Positions 11,561 through 33,492 are shown, counted from the stretch's first letter. The stretch: DNA of 64,000 nucleotides from Leptospira ainazelensis (GCF_016918785.1 NZ_JAFFPT010000072.1:1-64000); one strand, 5' to 3'. Made by a program: numbers and translations. Notes: a model not told the origin generated them from the letters alone.

Positions 11561-12301
11561 ATGCGATTTTATCTTCTTTCTAAAATGAAAAGTTCCGGAT
11601 GGGTACGGTTCGGAATTTTTCTTTTTCTATTCTCGTTTGCTTGTTATGAAAATAAAAAGGATTCCCTTTTGGGTTCTCCCTCCCCAGAAGAACTTACCCT
11701 GAGCGCCGCGGAAGAATTCTTCTCAAAACATCCCGATTCTATTTCCGATGGATTTGATTTCCCTGTAGGAGCTCCAAACGCAAAAGGTTATATGGACAAA
11801 CAACCTTTTGGAAAGAATTTTCATCTTGGAGAGGATTGGAATGCAATCGGGAGAAACGACTATGGAGATCCTGTCTATTCAGTTTCTCACGGAGTTGTCA
11901 AGTTTGCGGGAGAGGAAGGTCCGGGTTGGGGGAATGTGATCATTCTTTCGCATCGACTTCCCGACGGACGATGGATCAATTCTCTCTATGCGCACCTCTC
12001 CAAGATGTCCGTGAAAATAGGAGATCGTGTTCGTAGAGGCGAGCGTATCGGAAAAATCGGAGATGCGAACCGACGATACGGTCCACACCTTCATTTTGAA
12101 CTTCGTGAAAATTTCTTTCTTCCCACCGGCGGCGGTTATGGAAGGGAGCAGAATGGATATCTCAATCCAAAAGAATTCATTCGTACAAATCGGCGATTTT
12201 CAAAAAACAAAATGGGACATCCTACAAAGATAAATTCTGGACGATCCCGTATTGAAATTCAAAAGAAATCAAAACGTCATAAGGGCAGTGTTATACGTTG
12301 A
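11561..12301 (+). CDS. M23-family peptidase lipoprotein (LytM-like)
   Basis: An N-terminal hydrophobic segment ends in FSFAC, a lipobox, around residue 29. The catalytic domain shows HLGEDW (first zinc His and Asp), YAHLSKM and HLHFEL (third zinc ligand set), the M23/LytM signature. These enzymes cut peptide cross-links in peptidoglycan or act as activators. Domain length of about 130 residues is normal. After it comes a basic tail of about 45 residues rich in Lys and Arg with no known function. The ATG at 11585 is an alternative start that still keeps the lipobox. It appears to be monocistronic. Confidence 0.85.
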   Translation: MRFYLLSKMKSSGWVRFGIFLFLFSFACYENKKDSLLGSPSPEELTLSAAEEFFSKHPDSISDGFDFPVGAPNAKGYMDKQPFGKNFHLGEDWNAIGRNDYGDPVYSVSHGVVKFAGEEGPGWGNVIILSHRLPDGRWINSLYAHLSKMSVKIGDRVRRGERIGKIGDANRRYGPHLHFELRENFFLPTGGGYGREQNGYLNPKEFIRTNRRFSKNKMGHPTKINSGRSRIEIQKKSKRHKGSVIR

Positions 12302-12442
12302 GCATATTATACCGACTGTTATAAAAAGCTCGGATAAGACCCAAGATTTACTAACGTATTTCCAAATTCTTGGAAAAATCCTATTGACAGTATGCGGCCG
12401 AACAGTTTCCGTTTTGATCTGAAATATAGAAACAGGAACTCC

Positions 12443-13999
12443 ATGAAGAATTTTCTGAAACTCGTAAGTTTTGCATTCGCCTTGCTCCTCCTATTCGCAG
12501 GAAACGTGCAGGCACAACCAAAAGATCCGAAGGATCCTCCGCCGAAAGTGGACGAACCCGGTGTGGAGGCTACTCCACGCGAACCGAGAAAAGATCTTCC
12601 TTTTCCGATCTCGGAAATGAGACGTCTCTCGGTTCGAGATATTTCTAAAAAGAAAGAGGGTTGGTTTCCGACCGGTCTTCCTCTTTTGAATTCGGATCCG
12701 AACGTAGGCGTAGGTTATGGGGTTCGAATTTTTATGATCAACAACGGGAAAAAAACCGACCCGTTTTTTGAATATACTCCGTATCGTTTCCGGATGTTTG
12801 CCCAATATTTTAATACGACAAAGAACAGACAATATCAGGATATCAGTTTTGACGCACCGTATTTATTTGATTCTCAGTGGAGGCTGCGCGGAGACTTAAT
12901 CTACGATACAAATCCGAACACTCTCTATTACGGCGTGGGTGAGAGATCCTTACAGACCCTTTCCTATCAGGAAAGAAACCAACCCGGCGGCGAGGTTGTG
13001 AGAAACGCAACCTATCACAATCGGGAACAAAACATCTTCTTTACTAGACCCGGCGGACCCGGAGACCCTGTTGACTACCAAGGAACCAACTTTTCGGGGC
13101 TTCCTGTCAACGACGCATTTCGTGTGACTGACAGGATGTACAATCGATATGACATCCGTTCTCCACAGGCTAACATGAGCGGGGAACGTAACTTTTTCGG
13201 CGGTTTGGTTCGGATGGTCGCCGGTGTAAGAGTTTCACAAAACATCGTCAAAACTTTTGACGGTCAATTCGTTAAAAGTACGGATCCGCTTACCGAAGGA
13301 ACTCCTTTTAGCAATTCCGGAATTGCACCTAACGCAAAAACCAAGGTAACGGAAGACGCGGAAGCGGGAAGAATTATCGGTCTTCAAGGTGGGAATGTAA
13401 ACTCAGTAAGAGTCGGTTTGGTTTTGGACACTCGGGATTTAGAGCCGGATCCGAACCGAGGAATCTTCTTGGAAGCCACATACGAAAAAGTAGCAAAGGC
13501 GCTGGGGTCCGATTTCCAATATTCCAAATATTTTACCCAGATGAAATTTTTCTACAGCCCTTTTCCAAAAGTTTTTGATAAACTGGTCATCGCCGGTCGA
13601 GGCGCTTTTGGAATGACGGACGGGGACGCTCCCTTTTTCGAATATAGAAACCTATGGTCCACGGAAGGTGGTATCACCGGTCTTGGCGGACTTCGCACGT
13701 TGCGCGGTTATAAACAGGATCGTTTTTCTGGTAGAGCGATGGGTTGGGGAAACATAGAAGTTCGTTGGAAATTTTATGACTTTACCGTTGCAGGTCAGCA
13801 CTTTGCTTTAAACTTGGTGCCGTTTATGGACTTCGGTCGCGTTTGGGACGACGAGCATAACGTCGGTCTAAAGGATTATAAATATTCCCGAGGTTTGGGA
13901 TTTAGAATCGCGTGGAACCAGAGTACGATTCTCATGTTGGACTACGCGGTTTCCAAAGAGGACAAACAAATATTTATGAACTTTAACCATATATTCTGA
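12443..13999 (+). CDS. Omp85/BamA-like outer-membrane barrel protein, first tandem copy
   Basis: The ATG at 12443 follows AGGAACTCC and gives a standard signal peptide ending near VQAQ. After a Pro-rich linker the protein shows the surface-antigen layout: [32 protein letters not shown], and the lid-loop type motif [12 protein letters not shown], ending in an aromatic barrel terminus (NFNHIF). POTRA repeats are not evident, so it is probably a short Omp85 relative and not BamA itself. It shares about the whole length with the gene at 14844. A DUF1566 lipoprotein gene follows after 7 nt. Substrate or partner unknown. Confidence 0.8.
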   Translation: MKNFLKLVSFAFALLLLFAGNVQAQPKDPKDPPPKVDEPGVEATPREPRKDLPFPISEMRRLSVRDISKKKEGWFPTGLPLLNSDPNVGVGYGVRIFMINNGKKTDPFFEYTPYRFRMFAQYFNTTKNRQYQDISFDAPYLFDSQWRLRGDLIYDTNPNTLYYGVGERSLQTLSYQERNQPGGEVVRNATYHNREQNIFFTRPGGPGDPVDYQGTNFSGLPVNDAFRVTDRMYNRYDIRSPQANMSGERNFFGGLVRMVAGVRVSQNIVKTFDGQFVKSTDPLTEGTPFSNSGIAPNAKTKVTEDAEAGRIIGLQGGNVNSVRVGLVLDTRDLEPDPNRGIFLEATYEKVAKALGSDFQYSKYFTQMKFFYSPFPKVFDKLVIAGRGAFGMTDGDAPFFEYRNLWSTEGGITGLGGLRTLRGYKQDRFSGRAMGWGNIEVRWKFYDFTVAGQHFALNLVPFMDFGRVWDDEHNVGLKDYKYSRGLGFRIAWNQSTILMLDYAVSKEDKQIFMNFNHIF

Positions 14000-14006
14000 G
14001 GGAATC

Positions 14007-14690
14007 ATGAAAAAATATAAGAATATTCTAATACTCAGTATTGCACTTTCGTTCTTTGCCAATTGCGAAGAAAAACCTGACGATACGACTCTGGGCTTTA
14101 TCAACGAGGATGCGAATGTGCTTCTTGCGGGGATGTTGTTTTTTACTCCCTACGTGGCGGATCCTGCATCCGGAACCGTAACCAACTCGATGTCCGGACT
14201 TATGTGGAAAATCTGTTCTCAAGGACAGGTTCTAAGAACAGGGGCAAACGGCGCTTATGATTGTGAAGGAATCAACAACAGTTCAACTGTGATCGGAAGA
14301 TACGGAGCGACTTTACTACAATACTGTTCACTCAACCTGAGCGACTGTAATACGATTTCGCTTCCTCCCGTTCTTGTGGGGCAGACTCCCGGATTTACGG
14401 GAACTAGCGAAGCCTTTACTTCCTGTAGCCAGGATCGGACGGGCGGATTCTCAAATTGGAGACTTCCTTCCTTGATAGAATTAAAAGCGCTGACTCTATC
14501 CGGAAGTTTGAACGCACTTCTCGTTAAATTTCCGAACACGGTCGAGGATTTTTATTGGAGTTCCTGGGCAAACGAAAGCACCGTGGATACGGCTCGTGCC
14601 GTCAATTTTACGACTTCACATTTCGGAGAAGAGACTAGTTTTTCCAAAACTAGCAGATACTTTGTTCGTTGTGTAAGGAGTCTTCCTTAA
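14007..14690 (+). CDS. Lipoprotein with DUF1566 (Lcl C-terminal) domain
   Basis: The signal peptide ends in FFANC, a lipobox near residue 20. The rest has the DUF1566 pattern: [15 protein letters not shown], a Cys-containing middle, [14 protein letters not shown], and a closing FYWSSW plus [10 protein letters not shown]. Cysteine pairs suggest disulphides outside the cytoplasm. It lies 7 nt after the first Omp85-like gene behind a GAGGGA ribosome site, so the pair is probably one transcript ending at the terminator at 14711. The domain resembles lectin-like adhesin modules, but no ligand can be inferred. Confidence 0.82.
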   Translation: MKKYKNILILSIALSFFANCEEKPDDTTLGFINEDANVLLAGMLFFTPYVADPASGTVTNSMSGLMWKICSQGQVLRTGANGAYDCEGINNSSTVIGRYGATLLQYCSLNLSDCNTISLPPVLVGQTPGFTGTSEAFTSCSQDRTGGFSNWRLPSLIELKALTLSGSLNALLVKFPNTVEDFYWSSWANESTVDTARAVNFTTSHFGEETSFSKTSRYFVRCVRSLP

Positions 14691-14710
14691 TTCTTCAGAA
14701 ACTTTTTTAT

Positions 14711-14748
14711 CTCCCGAGTTGAATCCAAAAACTCGGGAGAAGTTTTCA
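14711..14748 (+). terminator. Intrinsic terminator after the DUF1566 lipoprotein
   Basis: CTCCCGAGTT and AACTCGGGAG form a perfect 10-bp stem around a short A-rich loop, followed by AAGTTTTCATTT. It begins 21 bp after the stop at 14690. Confidence 0.85.
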
Positions 14749-14790
14749 TTTCTTCGGAACATACAATGTGAGCGAAATCTCATATTCCGT

Positions 14791-14819
14791 TTGACAACCA
14801 AAACTGGTTGGTTAGAAAT
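14791..14819 (+). promoter_or_regulatory. Putative promoter with overlapping inverted repeat
   Basis: TTGACA at 14791-14796 matches a -35 box. A 6-bp perfect inverted repeat CAACCA-AAAC-TGGTTG at 14795-14810 starts inside that box and fills much of the spacer. The -10 region, AGAAAT, is poor. A repressor bound here would block the promoter of the second Omp85-like gene, 25 bp downstream. The element itself is seen directly; regulation is inferred. Confidence 0.45.
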
Positions 14820-14843
14820 TCGTAATCTTTTTGGTGTTATACG

Positions 14844-18372
<3,529 letters not shown>

Positions 18373-18373
18373 A

Positions 18374-20191
<1,818 letters not shown>

Positions 20192-21147
20192 ACTCGTGTC
20201 CCTCAGATTTCAGGAAATTTTCGGTTCATTCTCTATTCAAATCTCAAAGTGTCAATCCCTTTGGGGCGGAAGTTCACTCTTCCTTCTCTTGATTTTCCAA
20301 TTCGTATTCTCTTGTTCGACGGTTTCTTTTCCCGGCTCGGGAAGATTCGCGCTCGAAATGATACAAGAACAGGCGATTTTAGAATTTTACGGAACCCCCG
20401 AAGAAAGGGAATCCGCGATCAAACTTTTAAAATCGAGTTGCCGCTCTCTAAGACCCGATCGGGCACTTTCCTGTTACAATCTTTCCGTACTTTTTGTTTC
20501 CACAAAGAATTATCAGGACGCGCTGGAATACGCTCTGCGGGCGAGAAAGGCGGACCAGGAAGATACTCTCTATCGAGACCAGGTTTTTCAAGCCGCGTAT
20601 TATTTAGAATTGGAACAAGGCGAGGCGCTTGCGATCGACGAGGTGGAAAAAAGATATTTCCGAGCGATCAAAAACTGCAAAGAAGGAAAGAAGAATGAAA
20701 CTCTCGCCGATCTGATGGTTCTCGCCGAGATAAAAGAGATCGGAAAAGAATCTCTCAAAAAAGGGATCTTCTCCGAATGTGTGGGAGAATCGGAATCCCT
20801 TCTCAATCTCAAACCGAATACGGTGAGTTATACAAAAGAATATTATAAATTTCTGGAAAATTCCCATCCATACAAGGAAGTCTGGGACGTGACCGGAGTG
20901 GTACGAAAACAAACTCTGGAAAAAAATCAGAAGCCGAACCAGGAAGTCACGAAGGTTTGGAAAGAATTTCGTCAGTCCGTGAAATCCAAAAACAAAACAA
21001 AGGCGATCGAAGACCTGAAAAAATTCAAAACGACTCTGGAAACGATCTCCCGGAAAAATACAAACTCAAGACATCTCGCGCTTCATCTCAAAAAGGCGGC
21101 ATTCTATTTGATCCAAGGAGATCCGAACTTCGAGGGATTTCGAGAAC

Positions 21148-21900
21148 TCACAAAAGAGCTTGAAGATATTCCTTAACGCTTTTGTCGATTCCGACTTCGA
21201 GTGCGTAGGAGATCAAACGATGACCGATCGAAACTTCCAAAAGACCCGGGAGTTTCGAGAAAATCCGAAGATTGTTCTGATCCAGATCGTGTCCCGCGTT
21301 GATTCCCATCTTTTGAGAAAGAATTTCCTGCGCCGCCGGAACATACAACGTTTCAAAGGAATTCTTCCCTGCCTCAAAAGAACGACCGAATTCTTCCGCA
21401 AAAGGACCGGTGTAAAATTCCACACGATCGGCCCCTGAAAGAGAGGCGAGTTTTAGATTTTCCAGATCGGTTTCCACAAAGAGCGCGGTTCTGATTCCTT
21501 CCTTTTTTAGAATTTTAGAATATTCTTGAATTGAATCCAAATCTTTCCGGAAGTCAAACCCGTGATCCGATGTGATTTCTCCCGGTGTGACCGGAACCAA
21601 AGTGGCCTGATCCGGCCTTGTTGCGAGCACCAGTTCGATAAAACGGGAAGAGGGTTCTCCTTCGATATTGTATTCGATCGAGGTTTTGTTTTTTTGATTG
21701 TAGTTCGTGATAAATTCTTTGAGAGCGAAGACGTCGTCCTTTCGGATATGTCTTTCGTCCTCTCGAGGATGTACCGTAATTCCTTCCGCGCCCGCTTTCA
21801 GAACCAATTCCGCAAAGTGGATGAGATTGGGAATATCGCCGCCTCGGGAATTTCGAAGAGTTGCGACTTTGTTGATATTTACGCTCAGCTTGGTTTTCAA
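21148..21900 (-). CDS. pdxJ: Pyridoxine 5'-phosphate synthase
   Basis: PdxJ condenses 1-deoxyxylulose 5-phosphate with 3-amino-2-oxopropyl phosphate to make pyridoxine phosphate. Family blocks seen are [73 protein letters not shown] and [11 protein letters not shown]. The open frame extends to 21987, but similarity begins at the TTG at 21900, which has GGAG 8 nt upstream. That start gives 250 aa, near the usual length, so I choose it. It is convergent with the lipoprotein gene and appears monocistronic. Confidence 0.93.
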   Translation of the reverse strand: MKTKLSVNINKVATLRNSRGGDIPNLIHFAELVLKAGAEGITVHPREDERHIRKDDVFALKEFITNYNQKNKTSIEYNIEGEPSSRFIELVLATRPDQATLVPVTPGEITSDHGFDFRKDLDSIQEYSKILKKEGIRTALFVETDLENLKLASLSGADRVEFYTGPFAEEFGRSFEAGKNSFETLYVPAAQEILSQKMGINAGHDLDQNNLRIFSKLPGLLEVSIGHRLISYALEVGIDKSVKEYLQALL

Positions 21901-22353
21901 CGGATTCTCCTTTTTGCTAAAAAGTGGATTTGGATCGATTTTGGAAATTGAAAAAAAACTCGCTCTTCGGGGATTCTTTCCTTGCAATTATTTTGAAAAT
22001 CGGTTAGGGTTGCGCCCCGTCCGAGTCGGCATATCCTTACGCGCGAGTTGAGAAGTGACTCAAACGAGAATCGTCCAAGATTGGGGTTTTGTAGGAGTTC
22101 CTACGATGGGCTTTTCGCTTGCAAAATTATGATTTTGTGATAGAGAAAAGTCCTCCGAAACTTCCACCACCCACCCCTCCACCCAAAACAGGGCGGGGCG
22201 CGAAGTTTCACGAAGGATCGTCGTAGTTCCGACAGGGAATTCTCCTTGGGGTTTTTCCGTAATTGCGGGAAAAGGATAGGCGTCTCAAGGGACGGAGAAT
22301 AATAATATTTCTGCTTGAACGTGAATACCTCTCGCAGAGCATGGTCAATTCCG
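21901..22353. repeat. Intergenic region with inverted copy of the dispersed element
   Basis: No gene is supported. From about 22085 to 22250 lies a copy of the dispersed element in reverse orientation: GTAGGAGTTCCTAC at 22091, CTTGCAAAATTATGATTTTGTGATAG (the complement of the TATCAGAAAAT...TTGCAAG block), then CCACCACCC, GGGCGGGGCGCG and TCGTCGTAGTTCCGACAGGG. The remaining 100 bp before 22354 should hold the promoter of the FYDLN gene. Confidence 0.55.
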
Positions 22354-22821
22354 ATGGCAACCAGTAAGAAGACTCCTTCCAAAAAAACTGTCTCGGCCGC
22401 GGCTAAAAAAAAGGCTCCGGCTAAAAAAGCCGCGCCCAAAAAAGCTTCTGCTTCGACAAAGAAGAAAGAAGAAATTATCAAAAAGGCTCTTTCGAGTCCG
22501 GCTTCCAAGTCCGCAGGTACTAAAAAGACCTCGGGGTCCAAGGGCGTTTCTCTGAATCCTCTTGGAAAAAAATGGACCTGCCATACCTGTTCCACGAAAT
22601 TTTACGACCTCAATAAAGAAGAAAAAATCTGTCCAAAATGCGGGGCGGATCAAAACAAACGTCCGGTAACTCGTACTCGAACGGTTCGTCCGAGAGTGGT
22701 AGAAGAGGAAGAAATCATCGACGAGGAGGCAATCGCCGAAGACGAGGATTTGGAATTCGTCGAAGAACCTCTCGAAGAGGCGTTGGAAGAAGAGGAAGAT
22801 CCGGAAGAAACCGAAGAGTAA
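22354..22821 (+). CDS. FYDLN-type acidic protein with lysine-rich N-terminus
   Basis: The protein combines three zones: a Lys/Ala/Ser-rich N-terminus of about 55 residues (repeated [15 protein letters not shown] runs), a central zinc-ribbon-like core [14 protein letters not shown] with CPKCG, and an acidic tail of Glu and Asp. The central core is the TIGR02300 FYDLN_acid signature. The family function is unknown; paired CxxC suggests zinc. The ATG at 22354 is chosen because the core begins soon after and the upstream extension adds nothing. The miaA gene starts 9 nt later, so they are co-transcribed. The histone-H1-like N-terminus may bind nucleic acid. Confidence 0.8.
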   Translation: MATSKKTPSKKTVSAAAKKKAPAKKAAPKKASASTKKKEEIIKKALSSPASKSAGTKKTSGSKGVSLNPLGKKWTCHTCSTKFYDLNKEEKICPKCGADQNKRPVTRTRTVRPRVVEEEEIIDEEAIAEDEDLEFVEEPLEEALEEEEDPEETEE

Positions 22822-22830
22822 TCTTCTTCC

Positions 22831-25927
<3,097 letters not shown>

Positions 25928-25960
25928 TTTTCTGACATGAGGAAATCTAAGGAGTTCTGA

Positions 25961-26053
<93 letters not shown>

Positions 26054-26149
26054 TCCATAGATCCTCCTTCCTTCTCCGGGAATCCCGGAATCAAGCTAGA
26101 GACATCATAGGACTGTTAAGCCCATTTCCGAATCGACCGATAAATCGGT

Positions 26150-26890
<741 letters not shown>

Positions 26891-26895
26891 AAATC

Positions 26896-27349
<454 letters not shown>

Positions 27350-27360
<11 letters not shown>

Positions 27361-29296
27361 ACAAACTCGATCCCGGCAACGTTATACTTTAGAACGCTTT
27401 GCCTTTCCTTTTGGAAAAAGTCTACTGATCTTCTGCCTCGTTTTGTTCGGGGCAAATTCCATTCACTCGGATGAACAGGATCGAAGATACGATTCTAAAA
27501 ATCTCTATGATCCGCCCTCGGTAAAAATCACGGAACAGGATCTAAAAAACGTAAAGGAAGCGATCGCCGATCCCACAAAAGATCCAGTCTCCGAAATTCA
27601 AAAGGTTCTCAACAACTACTATAGTCAGTTTATCGATTCGAGAAGGATCGAAGAGGAAAAACGTTTAGGCAAAATTTTCGACGAGAACACAAATCGGAAT
27701 ACGATCCGGCTTTTGGTTCTGAATATGTTCTCCAAACTCACTCCCTCGGGAATGATGAGGGATTCTCCTATATTATACGAATTGCATCTTCTTCTTTCCA
27801 AAACCTACAACGACAAAAAACAAACCGCCAAAGCGATCGAAGCCGCACTCGCAGCGATTCGTTACAGAGACTTTAGTCATACCGAAGAGGAATTCTTAGA
27901 CGAACGCAGGTTAGTCGAAATTTTCGATCCTGCGGAAAAACAGGCCGCAGCTTCCCACAAACAAGCTCTGGAGAATTTCGAAAAAGCAAAAAAACAAAAC
28001 AAAGAAACGAAGGATTTCTTTCATCTTGTGGAATCCAACGTCATTCGCGGAAGGGAAACCAAGTCGACGGAACGGAACGCGGACGGATCGAGTGTGGAAC
28101 GGACTTACCATACAAAAGACCTTCCGGTTTTGCGGGAAAAAATCGCAACTTCCGAGAACGAATTGAAAATTAAGGAAAAGGAATATTCCGATTCCAAGTC
28201 GTCCGCTTATGAAAACTTTCGAAAGAAAAAATCAAAAGAAGACGCGGACACCGTTTATTATCTAGCAAATCTCATCAAACAAGCGGAGAACGAAAACAAG
28301 GAACGTTTGAAGGTGGTGAATAATCTTTCCGTAAGCGGAACCGGAATTTTTGTCTTATTCGATTACAAACGGAACACGGATTTTTATGCGACCGCCGCCC
28401 TCTGGGAATTGGCGACAAAACTCGATCCGGAAGCCAAGGACGCTTTCTTGGATCTCGCAAAAGAACTAAAAGGCTCGGGCAAAAAAGCAAAGGCGATCGA
28501 TTTTTTTCAAAAGTATCTAGAACTCGCTCGAAAGGAAAAGTTGGAAGAATCCCAACTCGCTCCCGTTTATATTTCCATCGCTTCGCTCTACACCGAACTC
28601 AAACAGAATGTTCTCGCGTCTTCCTACTACGAACTCTACTACAAAGCGGAAACCGATTCCAAAAAGAAAATAGCATTCGCATACGAGCTCGGATCTTTTT
28701 TTGAAAATCGAACCGGTGATCTGGAAAAGGCGGCTCTCTACTACGGAATCTGGTTGAAAGAACGTCCGGATCCTGAAAATTCCAATCTTCCTTTTGCCGA
28801 CTTCTGCGAAACGTATCGTCAGGATTTTCTAGCTCAATACGGAGCTTCGAAATTCTACGCGTATCAGAGAAAACCCAAAGAAGAAAAATCCTTTCTCCGC
28901 GATGGTGTGAAGTCTTACGAAAAACTGAAAGAGATCTATAAAAATGAAGAATCCAAGAATGCGGCTTTAAAAAAGGAAACGCTCGCGATCAAAAAGAGTC
29001 TTTTGGAGAAAACAGACGATTCTACGATGGCGCAGTATCGCCTGAAAGATTTGGATTTTCAGGAATCCACGAGCCGTCTCGGCGTGGTGAAAACAAAACT
29101 GAATTCTACACCCGTAACCTTGGCTATGAAGAAGTTGTCGATTCTTTTGGAAGAGGAAAAGGATTTTCTTTCGGCGAGAAAACTCTACGAGGATATAGTA
29201 AAGATCGGAAATTCGATCGAGGTCAATCTTTCTCTGAAAAACATCGACCGAATCAATAAAATTTTGGAAGACGGAATCAAAAGGGAACCTCTTTGA
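27350..29296 (+). CDS. Large periplasmic TPR-like repeat protein, 648 aa
   Basis: A signal peptide-like segment [18 protein letters not shown] follows a 22-residue N-region. The mature protein is helical. A Lys/Glu-rich coiled-coil-like zone around residues 190-320 separates two TPR-like regions, the second including [21 protein letters not shown] and [15 protein letters not shown]. No enzyme motif is seen. Its start overlaps the cheW end, implying coupled expression, yet the export signal places it in the periplasm. It may be a scaffold protein. The TPR call rests on helix spacing and would need a profile search. Confidence 0.7.
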
Positions 29297-29797
29297 TCAC
29301 TTCATCGCTTTTTCGATATCGTCGTCCGTTTGTGACGAAGCTTCCTCGCTAAACGATCCTTTGGGCGTCCTTACTAAAAACTCCACCTCGTCGATCACGT
29401 CCCCCTCGTAAGCGACTTTCAAAAGATACTTTCCCGGAGTCAGTCCTTGAAACGATCCTTCGATCGTTTTTGAAATCGGATTTGGTCTTTTGCGGAGAAC
29501 GTCGAGTTCGTTGTATCCCAACTGGAAACGGCTCAAACTCACATAAGTTTCCGCGGTTTCCGGAACGGATCTGGAGAATCGGTAGATGTAGTGAATGGTC
29601 TTGTCGTCCGGAAAAATCAGATTCTCTCTCGTGATCGTGTACTCGCCTACGGTCATGATTTTTTTTTCGAGGATGTTGAACTTTTCCTCGTCCATAACGG
29701 CCCATCCAAAATCCCCGGTGGGTTTGAAACACGCGGTTGTTGAAAAAAGAATCAAGAATAAGAGATTGGTTCTGAGGATCAATGAGAAGAATTTCAT
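29297..29797 (-). CDS. Putative lipoprotein, 166 aa
   Basis: The N-terminus FLILFSTTACF has a lipobox with Cys near residue 23. The remaining protein has strand-rich segments (EYTITRENLIFPDDKTIHYIYRF, GLTPGKYLLKVAYEGDVIDEVEFLV) that look like an immunoglobulin-like or carbohydrate-binding fold. No named family was recognised. Its ATG overlaps the stop of the small membrane-protein gene upstream as ATGA, so the two are co-translated. It converges directly on the TPR-like gene, with stops adjacent (29296/29297). Confidence 0.72.
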   Translation of the reverse strand: MKFFSLILRTNLLFLILFSTTACFKPTGDFGWAVMDEEKFNILEKKIMTVGEYTITRENLIFPDDKTIHYIYRFSRSVPETAETYVSLSRFQLGYNELDVLRKRPNPISKTIEGSFQGLTPGKYLLKVAYEGDVIDEVEFLVRTPKGSFSEEASSQTDDDIEKAMK

Positions 29798-29997
29798 TTT
29801 TCGTTGAGAGAAGCCGAGTCGATCACTCTTGCCTTTTCGGAAATATCTTTTTCACGGGGAGGTTGAGAAGAAGGGCGAACGTTTGTATAAAACGTTTTCC
29901 ATTGTGTGGAGGAAGGATTTTCTTTCGGGTTTGTGAAAAAACGGGAAAGAAAACGATACACCAAATAGGTCATCAGAATGAAAAGAATGAGTTTCAT
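29794..29997 (-). CDS. Small single-helix membrane protein, 67 aa
   Basis: The N-terminus MKLILFILMTYLVYRFLSRF is one membrane helix with a basic flank. The rest is polar and Pro/Ser-rich, probably disordered. The ATGA overlap with the following lipoprotein gene is the main evidence that the frame is real; no ribosome site is obvious. Function unknown. It could assist localisation of the lipoprotein encoded next to it, but that is speculation. Confidence 0.55.
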   Translation of the reverse strand: MKLILFILMTYLVYRFLSRFFTNPKENPSSTQWKTFYTNVRPSSQPPREKDISEKARVIDSASLNEK

Positions 29998-30070
29998 ATT
30001 TCTATTTCTAATATGACCCGGCGTTTGTTTCCTGCAATCTGAAAAAAGAGAAAAAAAGCGAGAATTAAGA

Positions 30071-30511
<441 letters not shown>

Positions 30512-30797
30512 AGCATCTCCAGATCTTTCGCCTCGTTCCTTCGAAATTCCGAAAAGAAAAACGTCTGTTACTTTAGGGATTCACGGAGGGGTTTCTCCCT
30601 CGTGGCCGAAGAGCTTTCGGGAGATAACCGTATGCTAGAGGTTTTTGGTCTCAGGTTCAAGAATTTTTCGATCGGGATGGAATAACTTTTGAAGGAAATG
30701 GTTCCATCCATTAGAATTCTTCTCTTCAGAATGAAAAAAGGTTTTCAATTCACGTATACTCTTAGATTTCTTTCGCCATAGGTTTTCTTGTTCCAGA

Positions 30798-32270
30798 ATG
30801 AATCCAAATGACCCCATTTCCACCCCTTCGATCCTAATCGTGGACGATGAATGGCTCATTGCGTTCAATCTTCAGGTTTCCCTCCAAAAACTGGGATACA
30901 ATATCGCCGGAACGGCCAGAACTGCGGACGAGGCACTCGAAATCGCGGAACGCACAAGACCGGATTTGATTCTTATGGATATCCGAATCGAGGGAGAATT
31001 GGACGGGATCCAAGCGGCGGAAAGAATCCAGAAAATAATGGACGTTCCCGTAATCTTTATGACCGCTTTTGCCGACGAAGAAACCTTCAACCGGGCCGTG
31101 GACAAGGCTTCTATGTTTGGATATATTTCCAAACCCTTTCAACCGACCGCGCTCAAAAATTCCATAGAGATTGCGCTCAAACAACAACAGAGATTTGGAA
31201 AGGCGAGGGAAGAAGGAAAAGAAGCCCGCGACGTCATTCAAAACATCGGAGAAGGGGCGATCTCCTTGGATCGGGAAGGCAAAATTCTTTTTATGAATCG
31301 TACGGCGGAATCCCTCACCGGTTGGCTCCTTTCCGATGTACAAGGAGAACCCGGTGAAAAAGTTCTGAGTCTTTCGACGGACGAAGGGGAGAACATTCGA
31401 ACCGGCGTAGGTTCTCTCAAACCGAGCCACCTCAAATACATTCCCTCTCTTCTCACTCGTAAGAATGGAACTCGGATTCAAGTCGCGTTTCGTGTTTCTC
31501 CGGTTCGAGACGAGGAAGGAAATATCGCAGGTTCCATCATTACCCTTTCGGAACTTTCTACACTCAGCGTTTCGGAGAAAGAAATTTCGGAGATGGAAAA
31601 AGTGATCCAATCCGAGAGAAGACTCGATTCTATCCAAAAACTCGCAGCGGGTCTCGCTCACGAAATCAACAATCCTTTGATGGGAATCATCAACTACGGT
31701 CATATCATTCGAAATCACAAGGGCGGGGACGCGGACACAAAAAACTACGCAAGACTCGTGATCGAACAAGGGGAAAGAATCGCTTCCATCATCCGCAATC
31801 TCGTTTTGTTTTCCAGACAGGATCCCGAACAACCGGTCCAAACAAACGTCCGACAACTCGTGAGTTCCGTCGAAGGAATGATTTCCGAAATGTTGAAGTC
31901 GCACGAGATCCAGTTGGAAATCGAAATTCCCGAAAACTTGGAAGTCCAGCTCAGACCCAATCAGATCCGGGAAGTCCTCTACAACATTCTCTATTATTAT
32001 ACGGAGAATCAGAAAAAAGGGAAAATTCAGATGAAAGCCACGTTAGACGGTATCGAAACCGCGCATCTCAAAATTTTAGTTTCCGGGAAACTCAATATCA
32101 ACGTGGACGAAGAAAGTCGTTTTGAACCTTTTGAGAATTTTCGTTCCAACGACGCTCGGATCGGAATGGGGCTTTCCGTTTGTTACGGAATTCTCCAAGC
32201 AAATCGAGGACAACTTCTCCTCAAAAAAACCGGCGCCGGTTGGGATTTTATCATCCAAGTCCCGGTCTGA
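30798..32270 (+). CDS. Receiver-PAS-histidine kinase hybrid with degenerate ATPase domain
   Basis: The domain order is unusual: an N-terminal receiver (phospho-acceptor Asp61, acidic pair D16/D17, Thr89, Lys112), a PAS domain (about 145-255), a HisKA dimerisation domain with GLAHEINNPL (His288), and a C-terminal HATPase-like domain. The ATPase part keeps GMGLSVCYGIL (G2 box). But its N-box reads NILYYY where NLxxNA is expected, and no DxGxG G1 box is present; that place reads LVSGKLNIN. It therefore probably cannot bind ATP normally. It may act as a phospho-relay partner or a structural dimer. No sensor partner gene is adjacent. Confidence 0.85.
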   Translation: MNPNDPISTPSILIVDDEWLIAFNLQVSLQKLGYNIAGTARTADEALEIAERTRPDLILMDIRIEGELDGIQAAERIQKIMDVPVIFMTAFADEETFNRAVDKASMFGYISKPFQPTALKNSIEIALKQQQRFGKAREEGKEARDVIQNIGEGAISLDREGKILFMNRTAESLTGWLLSDVQGEPGEKVLSLSTDEGENIRTGVGSLKPSHLKYIPSLLTRKNGTRIQVAFRVSPVRDEEGNIAGSIITLSELSTLSVSEKEISEMEKVIQSERRLDSIQKLAAGLAHEINNPLMGIINYGHIIRNHKGGDADTKNYARLVIEQGERIASIIRNLVLFSRQDPEQPVQTNVRQLVSSVEGMISEMLKSHEIQLEIEIPENLEVQLRPNQIREVLYNILYYYTENQKKGKIQMKATLDGIETAHLKILVSGKLNINVDEESRFEPFENFRSNDARIGMGLSVCYGILQANRGQLLLKKTGAGWDFIIQVPV

Positions 32271-32382
32271 TCGGTTTTCTTAGGAGGCTTGGGCTCCAAA
32301 TTGAGACAGAAAATCGATGGAAAATCCAAGAGGAGTGAAAAAACCTGTATCCAACATTCAAAAACGAGAAAGGAACTTAGGA

Positions 32383-33438
<1,056 letters not shown>

Positions 33439-33492
33439 CAAAGACTAAAAATAGAATTTCTCTTTTGGAGAATATTCCAAAAGAAGAATATG

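Noticed and set aside
30834..31904. Long minus-strand open frame (356 codons) inside the hybrid kinase gene
   Set aside because: It is a shadow of a clear multi-domain gene on the plus strand and has no ribosome site or domain.
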